A stretch of 64,000 bases of DNA from Marinobacter similis (GCF_000830985.1 NZ_CP007151.1:3348001-3412000), one strand, 5' to 3'. Positions 20,334 to 30,416 are shown, counted from the stretch's first letter. The notes: generated by a model not told the origin, from the sequence alone. Program-made: numbers and translations.

Positions 20334-21224
20334 ATGGGATTACTGGTTTTTGTTACGGTGCTGTGGGCATTCTCGTTCAGCCTGATCGGCGAATTCCTGG
20401 CTGGCCAGGTGGACAGTGATTTCGCGGTGCTCAGCCGTGTGTTGTTGGGTGCTTTGGTGTTTCTTCCTTTCACGCGCTGGCGCGGTGTGCCGAGTGGCAT
20501 GAAACTGGGCATCCTGGTTACCGGCATGCTGCAGTTTGGTATCACCTACCTGTGTCTGTACCGCTCCTTTAGTTACCTGAGTGTGCCGGAAGTACTGCTG
20601 TTCACCATTTTCACGCCCCTGTACGTAACCCTGATTGATGACGCGCTGTTCCGGCGTTTCTCACCGGTGGCGCTAATTGCTGCCGCGGTTGCCACTCTGG
20701 GCGCGGGGATCATCCGCTATGATGGCCTGAGTGAAGATTTCATTACCGGTTTCCTGTTGCTGCAGGTGGCTAACTTTACCTTTGCCGCCGGCCAGGTGGG
20801 TTACAAGCACGTCATGCAGCGCCATCAGCTGGCCCTGCCGGCCTATCGCACCTTCGGCTACTTTTTCATCGGCGCGCTGGTAATTGCACTGCCGTCGTTC
20901 CTGATCTTCGGTAATCCGGACCGCCTGCCGACCACCTCGCTGCAGTGGGGCATCCTGGCCTGGCTGGGCCTGGCGGCCTCAGGACTGGGCCTGTTCCTGT
21001 GGAATCGCGGCGCCTGTTACGTGGATGCCGGCACCCTGGCGATCATGAACAATGCCCTGGTGCCCGCCGGTTTGCTGGTGAACCTGTTGATCTGGAACCG
21101 GGATGCGGACCTCACCCGCCTGGCTATAGGTGGTGGGGTGATTGCGCTTTCCCTGTGGCTAAATGCCCGTTTCCATCCTCGGGCGCGTCTTGCGGCCCGA
21201 ACCGCGGGCGCCAGCGCCGACTGA
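20334..21224 (+). CDS. EamA/DMT-family transporter
   Basis: A 296-residue membrane protein with ten hydrophobic helices in two EamA repeats. The first runs from GLLVFVTVLWAFSFSLIGE and the second from about residue 145. Members of the drug/metabolite transporter superfamily export amino acids, nucleosides or other metabolites. The mix of helices and the NNALVPAGLLVNLLIW segment near residue 240 are typical of the carboxylate/amino-acid transporter (CaaT-like) branch, but the substrate is not predictable. The ATG at 20334 is chosen over a GTG at 20322 because GGGTGG lies at a usable distance from it. The gene is flanked downstream by a strong hairpin. Confidence 0.88.
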   Translation: MGLLVFVTVLWAFSFSLIGEFLAGQVDSDFAVLSRVLLGALVFLPFTRWRGVPSGMKLGILVTGMLQFGITYLCLYRSFSYLSVPEVLLFTIFTPLYVTLIDDALFRRFSPVALIAAAVATLGAGIIRYDGLSEDFITGFLLLQVANFTFAAGQVGYKHVMQRHQLALPAYRTFGYFFIGALVIALPSFLIFGNPDRLPTTSLQWGILAWLGLAASGLGLFLWNRGACYVDAGTLAIMNNALVPAGLLVNLLIWNRDADLTRLAIGGGVIALSLWLNARFHPRARLAARTAGASAD

Positions 21225-21259
21225 CACCGCCAGGTAGTCCGCACCGAAATCGATAGTTC

Positions 21260-21291
21260 GCCAGCACTGGCATCAGGCCGCCAGTGCTGGC
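21260..21291 (+). terminator. Perfect 12-bp stem hairpin after the EamA gene
   Basis: Arms GCCAGCACTGGC and GCCAGTGCTGGC are separated by eight bases. There is no U-run, so it may be a rho-independent terminator of weak form or an mRNA 3'-end stabiliser. Confidence 0.6.
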
Positions 21292-21374
21292 AGAATTCCG
21301 CCCCGACAGCCTGGGCCCGGCCCCGGCGTGAGTATTCGCTCCTTATTCCTCAGCCAAAAGCACAGGAAATTATC

Positions 21375-22770
21375 ATGACTCAGTCCAACTCGGCTTCGGG
21401 CAATGGCGCAGAGGCAGCCCGTGGTCTCTGGTCCTCCCGGTTGGCATTTATTCTTGCGGCAACCGGTTCTGCTGTAGGTCTCGGCAATATCTGGAAGTTT
21501 CCCTACGTCACCGGTGAAAACGGCGGCGGCGCCTTTGTGCTGGTGTATCTGTTGTGCATCGCGATCATCGGTATCCCCATCCTGATGGCCGAGGTGTTTA
21601 TCGGCCGGAATGGCCGGCACAACCCCATTACCAGCATGCGGCTGGTGGCAGAGCGCAACCTGAAATCGCCGATGTGGCGGATTTCGGCCATCGTGGGCAT
21701 GATTGCGGCGTTCGTGATCCTGTCTTTCTACTCGGTGATTGGCGGTTGGTCGGCGTCTTACGTGGGCCATGCGGCTATGGGTGATTTCACCGGCGGCACC
21801 GCGGAGTCCATTGGCGATCTGTTCGGTGGCTTGCTGGCCAGCCCGGTCCAGTTGTTGATCTGGCACACCGTGTTCATGGCGCTGGTGGTGCTGGTGGTGT
21901 CCCGCGGGCTCAAAGGTGGCTTGGAGAAGGCCGCCACCATCCTGATGCCGGCCCTGTTTATCCTGCTGCTGGTGGCCGTGGGTTATGCCACCACCACCGG
22001 GCACTTTGGTGAGGCGGTCAGTTTCCTGTTCACACCGGATTTCGGCGCCTGTCGGTCAGCGGTGTGCTGATTGCCCTGGGCCACGCCTTCTTCACTCTGA
22101 GCCTGGGTATGGCGATCATGATGCTTACGGCTCGTACCTGGGCCGGGACATCTCCATTGCCCGCACTGCCATCAGTGTGGCGGTGATGGATACCGGCGTC
22201 GCCTTGCTGGCGGGCCTAGCCATTTTCCCGGTGGTGTTTGCCAATGGCCTGGAGGCCGGAGCTGGTCCGGGGCTGATCTTCCAGACCCTGCCGCTGGCGT
22301 TTGGCAACATGCCCATGGGCGGGCTGTTCGGCACCCTGTTCTTCGTGTTGCTGCTGTTCGCCGCCTGGACCTCGGGTATTTCGCTGCTGGAGCCGGTGGT
22401 TGAATGGGTTGAGGAAAAGACCAGCATGGCCCGTACCGGCAGTGCCATCCTGGTGGGCATCCTTTGCTGGGGCCTGGGTATCGCCTCGATTCTGTCTCTC
22501 AACGTCTGGTCCGATGTGGCACCCCTGGCGATGTTCGAGCGGTTCGAGGGCAAGACCATCTTCGACCTGCTGGATTTCTTCACCGCCAATATCATGCTGC
22601 CCCTGTCCGGTCTGTTGACCGCGGTGTTTGTGGGCTGGTTCGTGGCGAAGGAATCCCTGAAGCTGGATCTGGCGCTCGACGGCCGCGGCTTCCAGCTCTG
22701 GTTCGGGCTGATCCGTTACGTGACGCCAGTGGCGGTTATCATCGTGTTTGCGTACAACCTGATGGGCTGA
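21375..22770 (+). CDS. Sodium-dependent neurotransmitter:sodium symporter family transporter, frameshifted twice
   Basis: An NSS-family sodium-coupled amino-acid importer (LeuT-like). The N-terminal signature is clear: SSRLAFILAATGSAVGLGNIWKFPY, then NGGGAFVLVYLL. The frame breaks at about 22049 (GCC-CTG reduced to GCCTG) and again at about 22123 (ATGATG-GCTTAC reduced to ATGATGCTTAC). Between and after the breaks the sequence restores to SVSGVLIALGHAFFTLSLGMA and AYGSYLGRDISIARTAI, the conserved helix 6-7 region. Intact length would be about 465 residues with twelve helices, close to bacterial homologues. Both breaks are single-base losses in short G/C runs 74 bases apart. It ends at a strong terminator at 22795. 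Confidence 0.88.
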
Positions 22771-22794
22771 GTAAATACCGCTTTACCGCTAAAG

Positions 22795-22825
22795 AAAACC
22801 GGCCCTGGAAAGGGCCGGTTTTTTT
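22795..22825. terminator. Rho-independent terminator after the NSS transporter
   Basis: Stem AACCGGCCCT-GGAA-AGGGCCGGTT is followed by a run of T. The A-run on the other side gives some bidirectional character towards the convergent gene ending at 22835. Confidence 0.92.
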
Positions 22826-22834
22826 ATGCCTGGT

Positions 22835-23425
22835 TCACTCGGCTTCGGAAAAGGCCCGGAGTTCATCCAGGTGCGGACGAATCGCCTCGACGTCCGCCGG
22901 TGGCGCATTTTTCGCACTTTCCATAGCGCCCATGGCGCCTTCCATCATGGCCCGCATCTGAGCTTTCTGGGTTTCGGTCATGTGCGGGCTGTTTTCGATT
23001 TCCGCCATGGCTTCGGCGATTTCCCGTTGGGCCTGGGGGTTCTGTTCCTGCAATTCGATGGCCATCCAGGCCCGGAAGATCCGGTCGCCGGTCGTGCTCC
23101 ACTCTTCCATATTGCTGAAGCCGTGGTCCTGAGCGATATCCTCCAGCCGAGAGTAAACGGGTCGGCCTTTCATCTGCTGAACTATATCCGAAAAAAGTCG
23201 TGAGAAATCTGGCGCCTCTTTGTCGGCTTCCATCTCATCAGTAAGTGCTTCAAGTTCTGGTTCAAGAGCTTCGGCAGCGGTGAGGCTGGCAATGAACGAC
23301 TGGATTCGTGATTCGGTCAGTGCCTCGGCGGAGGCAGGGAGGGAGCCAAGGGCAAGTATTATTGCCAGGATCGGCAACAGGAAACGGGCGAACCACGTAG
23401 TTGGATTGGGATGGGGGTCAGGCAT
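22835..23425 (-). CDS. Secreted helical protein of unknown function
   Basis: A 196-residue protein I do not recognise. It has a signal peptide (RFLLPILAIILALGSLPASA, cleavage after SAEA or nearby). The mature part is almost wholly helical, acidic, and rich in Glu, Ala and Met, with the segment MTETQKAQMRAMMEGAMGAMES near residues 150-172. No cysteine or catalytic motif is seen. The layout, with a helical part preceded by HGFSNMEEW, loosely recalls periplasmic DUF2059-like proteins, but this is weak. The ATG at 23425 has AGGAG eight bases upstream, which supports the start. It stands alone between a terminator and the TRAP operon. Confidence 0.75.
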   Translation of the reverse strand: MPDPHPNPTTWFARFLLPILAIILALGSLPASAEALTESRIQSFIASLTAAEALEPELEALTDEMEADKEAPDFSRLFSDIVQQMKGRPVYSRLEDIAQDHGFSNMEEWSTTGDRIFRAWMAIELQEQNPQAQREIAEAMAEIENSPHMTETQKAQMRAMMEGAMGAMESAKNAPPADVEAIRPHLDELRAFSEAE

Positions 23426-23531
23426 GGGAACTCTCCTTGTCGAAAAGCCCCGGTTCTGCGATCCCCGGGGCCTTATCTGAGAGTAATCCCTGAATTGTGA
23501 ATCTGCCAGCTTGGCCAGCTACCCTATCCGA

Positions 23532-24842
23532 TCAGAAGAACAGGTCGGGTAACCAGGTGGCAATTTCCGGGAACACCATGATCAAACCGAGGCCAACGAT
23601 CTCCACCAGCACGAACGGAACGATGGATCGGTAGATGTCGCCCATGGTGATGCCTGGCGGCACGATACCTTTCAGGTAGAACAGGTTGAAGCCGAACGGC
23701 GGCGTCATGTAGCCAATTTCCATGTTGATCACGAACAGGATGCCGAACCAGATCGGATCGAACCCGAGGCTTTCAACAATGGGCATGAACACCGGTAGCG
23801 TGATCAGCATGATACCGACCGGGTCCAGAACCATGGCCAGCAGGAACACTATCACCATCATTGCGATGATGATGCCCCAGGGGCCACCCGGAATCATGTT
23901 CATCAGGCTTTCGATCAGCTCTTGTGCGCCCATGCTCTGGTAGGCGGCGCTAAAGGCGTGCGCCGCAAACAGGATCCACATGATCATGCCGGTCAGCTTG
24001 AAGGTGCGGATCGCCGCTTCCTGCAGCACACTCCATTTGAACTGCCGATAGACCGCGGCCGAGATCAGTGCACCGAGCACACCCATGGCGGCGGCTTCGG
24101 TCGGCGTGGTGATGCCGCCGATGATTGAGCCCAGCACCATAATGACGACACCGATCGGCAACAGCACCGCTCGCAGCGCGCGGAATTTCTCAGGCCAGCT
24201 CGCGCGCTCTTCTTCCGGCAGTGCCGGCGCCAGTTCCGGCTGCAGGTGGCAGCGTACAATGATGTAGATGGCGGTGAGTACCATCAGCAGCACGCCCGGC
24301 ATGATGCCGGCCGCGAACATTTTGCCCACGGAGACACCGGTGATCAGCGCGTACAGGATCATCAGGATGCTGGGCGGAATCAGGATGCCCCAGCCGCCGC
24401 CGGTGTTGATCACGCCCAGCGCCATGCTCTTGTCGTAGCCGCGTTCCAGCATGGAGGGCAGGGCAATGGTGCCCATGGCAACAACGGCCGCACCACTGAT
24501 GCCCACCATGGCGGCGAACACCGCGCAGATGCCCAGGGTGCCCAGCGCCAGGCCGCCCCGGAGGCCGCCGCACCAGAGGTGCATCATGCGGTAGAGATCC
24601 CGGGCTACCCCGGTGCGCTCCAGGATCATGGCCATGAAGACGAACAGAGGTATGGCCACCAGGGTAAAGCTGCCCATGGTGCCCCAGATCTGGGAGGCGA
24701 CCATGTAGAAGGAGTCGAAGCCCCAGGTGAAATACAGGAACACCACCGACACGCCGCCCAGCACGAACGCCAGCGGCAGGCCTAGTAGCAGGAAGAACAG
24801 CAGCGCTGCAAAGAACATCAGGGTCAGGGCTTCAATACTCAC
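23532..24842 (-). CDS. dctM: TRAP transporter large permease subunit (DctM type)
   Basis: The large membrane subunit of a tripartite ATP-independent periplasmic transporter, which imports organic acids with sodium. The 436 residues carry about twelve hydrophobic helices and the family motifs GGWGILIPPSILMILYALITG, PTEAAAMGVLGAL and LDPVGIMLITLPVF. Its start overlaps the stop of the small permease gene by four bases (ATGA), so the two are translationally coupled. The operon order is DctP-DctQ-DctM. The downstream fatty-acid and CoA-ligase genes suggest the substrate is a carboxylic acid, but the family alone does not tell which one. Confidence 0.95.
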   Translation of the reverse strand: MSIEALTLMFFAALLFFLLLGLPLAFVLGGVSVVFLYFTWGFDSFYMVASQIWGTMGSFTLVAIPLFVFMAMILERTGVARDLYRMMHLWCGGLRGGLALGTLGICAVFAAMVGISGAAVVAMGTIALPSMLERGYDKSMALGVINTGGGWGILIPPSILMILYALITGVSVGKMFAAGIMPGVLLMVLTAIYIIVRCHLQPELAPALPEEERASWPEKFRALRAVLLPIGVVIMVLGSIIGGITTPTEAAAMGVLGALISAAVYRQFKWSVLQEAAIRTFKLTGMIMWILFAAHAFSAAYQSMGAQELIESLMNMIPGGPWGIIIAMMVIVFLLAMVLDPVGIMLITLPVFMPIVESLGFDPIWFGILFVINMEIGYMTPPFGFNLFYLKGIVPPGITMGDIYRSIVPFVLVEIVGLGLIMVFPEIATWLPDLFF

Positions 24843-25384
24843 AACTGTTCTCCCTCAGGTTCGCCCTGATCCGGCGTGTAGTAATCCAGGTTGAAGGCTA
24901 TGGCAATGTCCTCCAGCAGCTTGACCAGTCCCTGCAGCACCAACAGGCCAGTCCCGAGAGGGATCGCCAGTTTCACGGGCCAGATAGGCGGGTTCCAGGC
25001 CGAATAAGAGGTCTCCCAGCTGGAGATGGACTCCTGGGCCATATCGATCCCGAACCAGAGCAGGGCCAGGGTAAAAATAAAGAAAATCACCGAGGTGAAC
25101 AGGTCCAGCACCGCCCGCTTGCGCGGTTTCAGGTGAGAGTGCAGCAGGTCGACATTCACGTGGCCCCGGTGGGCCATGATGTAGCCACCGGACATCACCG
25201 CGTAGATGCCGAACAGCATCTGGGTGAATTCGTTGGTCCACACCGTGGGGGCATTCAGCAGATAGCGAAAGCCCACCTCCAGCAGCAGGAACGCGAACAT
25301 CGCAAATATGAGCAGGGCTATCCAGCGCCCGACAAAGTCGTTGAGACGGGTAACCCCTCTCATGAATGCACTCAGCACACTCAT
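24839..25384 (-). CDS. dctQ: TRAP transporter small permease subunit (DctQ type)
   Basis: The small membrane subunit of the TRAP transporter. From ATG 25384 (GGAG eight bases before it) the protein has 181 residues; a longer in-frame start at 25420 is less likely. Four hydrophobic segments are visible (around WIALLIFAMFAFLLLEVGF, the MLFGIYAVMSGGYIMAHRG region, VIFFIFTLALLWFGI, and IPLGTGLLVLQGLVKLL), the usual DctQ plan. The central GHVNVDLLHSHL is a conserved family segment. It is coupled to dctM by an ATGA overlap and lies 89 bases downstream of the dctP stop codon. Confidence 0.93.
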   Translation of the reverse strand: MSVLSAFMRGVTRLNDFVGRWIALLIFAMFAFLLLEVGFRYLLNAPTVWTNEFTQMLFGIYAVMSGGYIMAHRGHVNVDLLHSHLKPRKRAVLDLFTSVIFFIFTLALLWFGIDMAQESISSWETSYSAWNPPIWPVKLAIPLGTGLLVLQGLVKLLEDIAIAFNLDYYTPDQGEPEGEQL

Positions 25385-25472
25385 GGCATTCTCCAGAAGG
25401 ACGGTGACTGTATTTCGCAAGAAAAGGCCGGAGTCGATTGGCTCCGGCCTGCAAGCTGTAGGTTAACCTGGA

Positions 25473-26518
25473 TTAGAGGTAGCCAAGCTCCGAGAGATAG
25501 CTCTTCAGCATGTCCAGGGCTTTCTGAGCATTGTCGCTGCGCTTGCCTTCTTCGTCCCACATGGACTGTGCAGTCTGCACCAGTTTGTCCTGAACGTTGT
25601 CTGGCAGCACGTTAACTTCGACACCCTGCTCGGCAATGGCCTTGGCCAGAGTGATTCGCTCTTTATACAGGTACTCGTTGGTGCGAACCCAGAACTGCTC
25701 GCTCAGCGCATCCTTGACGATTTTCTGCATATCTTCTGGCAGCTTATCGAGCGCCTTCTGGCTGACAATGATGCGTCGGTGCCGGCGATGTTCAGGGCTG
25801 GCTGAACGTGGTACTTGGCCACTTCATAAAGACCCATGCTGAAAGCACCCTGTGAGGCGCCCCAGTGCGCGCCGTCCACGATGCCGGAATCCAGTGCCGA
25901 GTAGAGTTCGCTGCCAGGAATGTAGGAGGCAGCAGCACCGGCTTCGGTCAGGAAGGTCTGCAGTGCACCGGAGGAGCGGATCTTCAGGCTGGTGAAGTCG
26001 TCCCAGTTGGTGATCGGTTGCTTAACCACCATTTCGGTCGGGTACACCTTGTCGGTCGCCCAGTAAACTCCGTGCTCGGCGGCTTCTTCGCGAAGCATCT
26101 GCTCAAAGCCCAGGTTCTGGTGGAAATAGGCCGCTTCCCAGACGTTGCGGAATGCGAACGGCAGGCCAGAGGCGATGCCCGCCAGGGATACCTTGTCCTG
26201 AGCGTAAGCCGGCGAGATGGTGCCCATCTCCAGAATGCCACGGCTGACGGCGTTGAAGATTTCTTTGGATTTGAACAGGGCGCCGGCTTCGTAGAGCTTC
26301 AGCTGCAGGCGGCCATCTGTGCGTTCGTCCAGAACCCGCTGCAAACGCATTAAACTGTCGGTGTAAGAGCTGCTTGATCCGGGCCAGTGTGACTGGACCT
26401 TCCAGGTGTAAGTGTCCTGGGCGGCGGCCGGTGCCGCGCTCAGCGCAGCTGAGATGCCCAGAGTTAACGCCGAGGCGTATACGGTCAGACTCTTACGAGC
26501 GTGTGCGAACAGGTTCAT
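25473..26518 (-). CDS. dctP: TRAP transporter solute-binding protein (DctP family), one frameshift
   Basis: A periplasmic binding protein that delivers substrate to the TRAP permeases. From ATG 26518 (GAGG six bases upstream) there is a signal peptide with cleavage near APAAAQD. The mature protein shows family features: WKVQSHWPGSSS, SRGILEMGTISPAY and the ligand-contact region KIRSSGALQTFLTEAGAA. The frame breaks at about 25774, where GACGCC-ATC is read as GACGCATC; restored, it continues through QKALDKLPEDMQKIVKDAL to 25473 for about 349 residues. This is the DctP7/TAXI-independent mannitol/chloroaromatic-type branch rather than a C4-dicarboxylate protein by overall look, but that subgroup is uncertain. 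Confidence 0.9.
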
Positions 26519-26680
26519 GACAGACCTCATAATTGTTGTGTTCGTTTTGTTTTTAGTTTCACTGTGCAGAACTTGTGACTGCATGGTGAATTTATGTTCT
26601 CTGAATCTATCACAAGATTGGTCTTTTGCAATAGGATGTTTAGCCACAACGACTGATTAATCTTAAGACAGGATAGTTCA

Positions 26681-27420
26681 ATGATCGATGTCCAGCAGTC
26701 TGGCGGAGTACTTCATCTAGTAATTAACCGCCCGGAGAAAAAAAACGCACTGACTCGGAGTATGTACAACGCCCTTGCTGAGGCAGTCACCAAGGCCAAT
26801 CAGGATACAGATGTCAGCGCCATCGTGCTCTCTGGCGCCGGGGGGGTGTTTACCGCCGGCAATGACCTGGACGACTTCCGGGCTCGTGCCACCGATGCTA
26901 ATCCCAAGCCGTCGGCCGGGCTGGCCTTTATTGAAGCCTGATGGACTGCGATACCCCTGTCATCGCCGCAGTAGAGGGCTTGGCCATTGGTATCGGTACG
27001 ACTTTGCTGCTGCACTGTGATTCGGTGATCACTGGCCGCAGCGCTACCTTTAAGACCGCGTTCGTGGATCTGGGCCTGGTACCTGAAGCCGCCTCTACGG
27101 TAACCATGCCATTGCACCTGGGCGCGCGCCGGGCTGCAGATCTGTTACTGATGGGTGAGGTGTTGAAGGGTGCCGAAGCCCGCGAGTGCGGGCTGGCCAG
27201 TAAAGTGGTGGACGACGGCACAGCACTGGATGAAGCGCTGGCTCAGGCGACTCGGCTTGCTGGCAAACCCAGGGACGCCCTGCGTGCCAGCAAGCGGCTG
27301 ATGCGCGCACCCTGGCGCGACCAGGTTAAAGAGGCGCTCGAACGGGAGCGGGAGGTGTTTTCCCAACGACTCCGGTCCGAGGACTGCCAGAACGCGCTAA
27401 ACCGCTTGTCGCGGCGCTAA
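26681..27420 (+). CDS. Enoyl-CoA hydratase/isomerase family protein, one frameshift
   Basis: A crotonase-fold enzyme that hydrates or isomerises enoyl-CoA esters in beta-oxidation. The N-terminal half shows NRPEKKNALTRSMYNAL and the oxyanion-hole strand AIVLSGAGGVFTAGNDLDDF; the second half has CDTPVIAAVEGLAIGIGTTLLLHCD and a LGLVPEAAST loop. At about 26938 GCC-CTGATG reads GCCTGATG, giving a false stop. With one C restored the protein is about 246 residues, normal for the family. The Glu of the second catalytic position (LVPEAAS) is present. It is divergent from dctP across 162 bases. GACAGGA lies before the ATG at 26681. Confidence 0.88.
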
Positions 27421-27445
27421 TCCTGGCGAGCAGCCAGAGCTGCGT

Positions 27446-29038
27446 TCACTTGCTCCAGTAGGGCGCGCGCAGTTCCCGTTTGAGGATCTTGCCAATGGTT
27501 GAGCGGGGCAGTCCGTCCCGCACTTCAATGGCCGCCAGGCGTTGGGACTTGCCCAGCCTGGCATTAGCCCATTCCAGGATGCTGGCTTCGCTGTCGTTAT
27601 GGTCTGACTTGCGAACCACCAGCCCCAGCGGTGTCTCACCCCAGTGGTCACTGGGAATGCCAATCACCGCCGCATCTGCGACCGCTGGGTGGGCCAGCAA
27701 GGCCTGCTCCAGATCCACGGCATAGATGTTGAAACCACCAGAGATGATCATGTCCTTGCGGCGGTCCAGAATATAAATGAACCCGTCCTCATCGATCCGG
27801 CCCATGTCGCCACTGCGATAGAACACCTCGCCTTCGGGGCTGGTCCACAGCATCTCGGCTGTCTGCTCCGGCCGATTCACGTAGCCGCGCATCATGGAAA
27901 TGGCGCGCCCGACAATCTCACCAATCTCCCCCTGTGGCAGTTCATGGCCCTGGTCGTCAATGACCCGTACCTGGGCACCCTCGGTGGGTAGCCCGACCGA
28001 CTCCCATTTGTCCGGGTAGGCGGCGCAATCCAGGCAGGTCGAAATGCCACCCTCGGTGAGGCCATAGACTTCCCGGATGTTGCCCGGCCAGCGGGCCATG
28101 GCGTCGGCAATGACTTCGGCCCGAAGTGGAGCGCTGGTGCACAGCTTGAGTTTGAAGCTGGACAGATCAAACCGGTCGAAGTCGGGTTCGGCCAGAATGC
28201 GCTGGTACTGCACCGGCACCAACATGGCGTGGGTCACCCGGTGGCGCTCGGCCAGCTCCAGAAACTGGTAGGCGTCAAATTTCGGCATCAACACCAGGGT
28301 GCCGCCATAGAACAGGGTGGGCAGCACCGACACCAGCGTGGTGTTGGAGTACAGCGGGGTGGACACCAGATTAATGGCATCGCCGTCCAGCCCGAACCGG
28401 CTCATGCGCGCCATCTGGCGTTGGCGGAACCGGTAATCGTGCAGGATGCCCTTGGGGGTGCCGGTGGTGCCGGAGCTATAAATAATGTTGAAGGCATCGT
28501 CCAGGGTCACCTCTGCCGGATCAGCTGTTTCAGAGGCGCCTGATAGCCAGTCATTCAGATACTGGCCAATGCCTGCCTGTTCCTCATCGAGAGCCAGGAT
28601 CTGGTTATCGGACAGGTTCTCCAGCTGAGGCCGGAACTCCGACAGCAGGTCCCGGTTTTTCGAGGATACAAACAGGAAGCGGGCCTCGCAGTCCGCAAGC
28701 ATCAATGCCAGTGCCTCGGGGCTGGCCATGCCCGATAGCGGCACCATGCAACCGCCGGCCACCAGTGTGCCCAGGTATAAGGCGACGTAGTTGGCGCTGT
28801 TTTCCGACAGGGCCGCGACCGAGTCGCCGGTTTGCAGGCCCTCGGCCCGCAGTCGGTTGGCAATCTGATTGACCTGGGTGAGCAGTGTGCGCCAGCTGAT
28901 GATCGTCTGGTCGGTGATCAACGCGGGATGGTCGCCGCGCTCATGGGCGTGCTGTTGAATTTGCTGGCCGATCGAGTCGAAAACTTCGTCCGGATAGGTG
29001 GGTGCATAGACCGACATCGAACTCACATTATTTTTCAT
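27446..29038 (-). CDS. Acyl-CoA synthetase (AMP-forming, class I adenylate-forming)
   Basis: Activates a carboxylic acid to its CoA thioester with ATP. The 530 residues have the P-loop YSSGTTGTPKG near residues 180-190, the A5 region VYGLTEGGIST, the A7/A8 segment YRSGDMGRIDEDGFIYILDRRKDMIISGGFNIY, and the catalytic lysine region STIGKILKREL at the C-terminus. The start ATG 29038 has GGAG upstream; an in-frame ATG eight codons in is an alternative. The substrate cannot be read from sequence. It lies convergent with the enoyl-CoA hydratase and divergent from an SDR, within the catabolic island served by the TRAP importer. Confidence 0.93.
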   Translation of the reverse strand: MKNNVSSMSVYAPTYPDEVFDSIGQQIQQHAHERGDHPALITDQTIISWRTLLTQVNQIANRLRAEGLQTGDSVAALSENSANYVALYLGTLVAGGCMVPLSGMASPEALALMLADCEARFLFVSSKNRDLLSEFRPQLENLSDNQILALDEEQAGIGQYLNDWLSGASETADPAEVTLDDAFNIIYSSGTTGTPKGILHDYRFRQRQMARMSRFGLDGDAINLVSTPLYSNTTLVSVLPTLFYGGTLVLMPKFDAYQFLELAERHRVTHAMLVPVQYQRILAEPDFDRFDLSSFKLKLCTSAPLRAEVIADAMARWPGNIREVYGLTEGGISTCLDCAAYPDKWESVGLPTEGAQVRVIDDQGHELPQGEIGEIVGRAISMMRGYVNRPEQTAEMLWTSPEGEVFYRSGDMGRIDEDGFIYILDRRKDMIISGGFNIYAVDLEQALLAHPAVADAAVIGIPSDHWGETPLGLVVRKSDHNDSEASILEWANARLGKSQRLAAIEVRDGLPRSTIGKILKRELRAPYWSK

Positions 29039-29181
29039 TTTTGGTCACTCCGGTGCTATGGTGTTTTATCTAGTGAAATTACCTTTCGAATATATTGACT
29101 CAAAACCGGAAGGCGTGACAAATTAAAGCGAACGCTAAAAGCACAATTACAACAACAGGCCAATATTGAGGAGCGAACGGC

Positions 29182-29976
29182 ATGGCGCGTTTCGATAATC
29201 GGGTTGCCATCGTCACCGGTGCCGGCAGTGGCATAGGCCGGGCGACCGCGTTGCGTTTAGCGCGCGAAGGTGCCCGGGTGGTGCTGGCGGATGTGTCCGA
29301 TGCTGGGCTGCTGGATACCGAAAATCGCCTGCCGGAGGGGGCCGAGTGCCTGCGCCGGGTGGTGGATGTGTCGGATGAACCCCAGGTGAAGGCCCTGGTG
29401 GATGAGATCCTGGCGCATTTTGGCCAGGTTGATGTGTTGTGCAACATCGCCGGTATTGCCAGCACCCAGGGTAGCCATCCCCCGGTTACAGAGAACGAGC
29501 GCGCGGAGTGGGAACAGGTCTTGTCGGTGAACCTGATCGGCTCGATGTTGCTGATCAAGCACACCGCCCCGCACATGCAGGCCCGGAAGGTGGGCTCGAT
29601 CGTGAATACCGCATCGGTGGCAGGGTTGCGCTCCGGCGCCGGCGGTAATGCCTACAGTGCGTCCAAGGCCGGGGTGGTCAATCTCACCATGACTGCGGCC
29701 TGTGATTTGGGCGACGACAATGTCCGGGTGAATGCGGTCTGCCCGGGGCTGGTGGAAACCGGCATGACCCAGGCAGTGTTCGATTACGCCCGCGCCCATG
29801 AAAAAGCCCATAAGCTTGGCTCCCGCTGTGAACTGCGCCGCTACGGCGACCCCGAGGAAATCGCCGCCGCGATTCTGTTCTTTGCCAGCGACGATGCCAG
29901 TTACATCACCGGACAGGCACTGCCGGTGGACGGGGGCAACACTGCGTCCCTGAATATGCCCGGGATGAAAGTCTGA
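29182..29976 (+). CDS. Short-chain dehydrogenase/reductase (SDR)
   Basis: An NAD(P)-dependent oxidoreductase of 264 residues with the cofactor motif TGAGSGIGRA at residues 12-21, the NIAG segment (CNIAGIAST), and the catalytic YSASK with Tyr158 and Lys162. The Asp after the second strand (LADVSDAG) favours NAD over NADP. SDRs in such clusters oxidise 3-hydroxyacyl-CoA or alcohol intermediates; the substrate is not known. GAGGAG precedes the ATG by eight bases. The stop overlaps the start of the thioesterase gene by one base (TGATG), so the two are coupled. The promoter lies in the 143-base gap shared with the divergent CoA ligase. Confidence 0.92.
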   Translation: MARFDNRVAIVTGAGSGIGRATALRLAREGARVVLADVSDAGLLDTENRLPEGAECLRRVVDVSDEPQVKALVDEILAHFGQVDVLCNIAGIASTQGSHPPVTENERAEWEQVLSVNLIGSMLLIKHTAPHMQARKVGSIVNTASVAGLRSGAGGNAYSASKAGVVNLTMTAACDLGDDNVRVNAVCPGLVETGMTQAVFDYARAHEKAHKLGSRCELRRYGDPEEIAAAILFFASDDASYITGQALPVDGGNTASLNMPGMKV

Positions 29977-30416
29977 TGAGTCACGAGGAACCTGATCTGA
30001 TGAACGGAACCGATCTGCCCGGTTTTCACAGCCTGCTGGGGTATAGCCAGGCCTCCTGGGAAGAAAACGAGGCGGTGATTGAGCTGGAACTCCAGGCCCG
30101 GCACCTGAATCTGGGTGGCGTGATTCACGGCGGTGTGCTGACCTCATTACTGGACATTGCCATGGCACAGGCCGGTACGCACTGTCCTTACCCAGGCCGA
30201 ATGCGCAAAGCCATCACCCTGTCGCTGACCACCACTTTCACCGGTCAGTGCTCGAGTGGCGTTATTCGCGTCACCGGCCGAAAGCGTGCTGGTGGTACCC
30301 GGATTTTTAACAGCACCGGGGAAGTCCACGATGACCAGGGCAACCTGCTGGCTATTGCCGAGGGCACTTTCCGCATTCGTTCCGGCAGCGACAAGCCGGA
30401 AGGTGTGCCGATCTGA
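29976..30416 (+). CDS. PaaI-type hotdog-fold thioesterase
   Basis: A 146-residue single hotdog domain that hydrolyses acyl-CoA thioesters. The signature HLNLGGVIHGGVLTSLLDIAMAQA is typical of the PaaI/YbgC-like group, with the HGG loop holding the active-site region and Asp in LLDIAMA as likely catalytic residue. The protein normally forms tetramers in the cytoplasm. It is translationally coupled to the SDR upstream and precedes an acyl-CoA dehydrogenase by 83 bases, consistent with a role in releasing CoA from dead-end intermediates. The C-terminal residues beyond GTFRIR are poorly conserved and can be short in this group. Confidence 0.9.
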   Translation: MSHEEPDLMNGTDLPGFHSLLGYSQASWEENEAVIELELQARHLNLGGVIHGGVLTSLLDIAMAQAGTHCPYPGRMRKAITLSLTTTFTGQCSSGVIRVTGRKRAGGTRIFNSTGEVHDDQGNLLAIAEGTFRIRSGSDKPEGVPI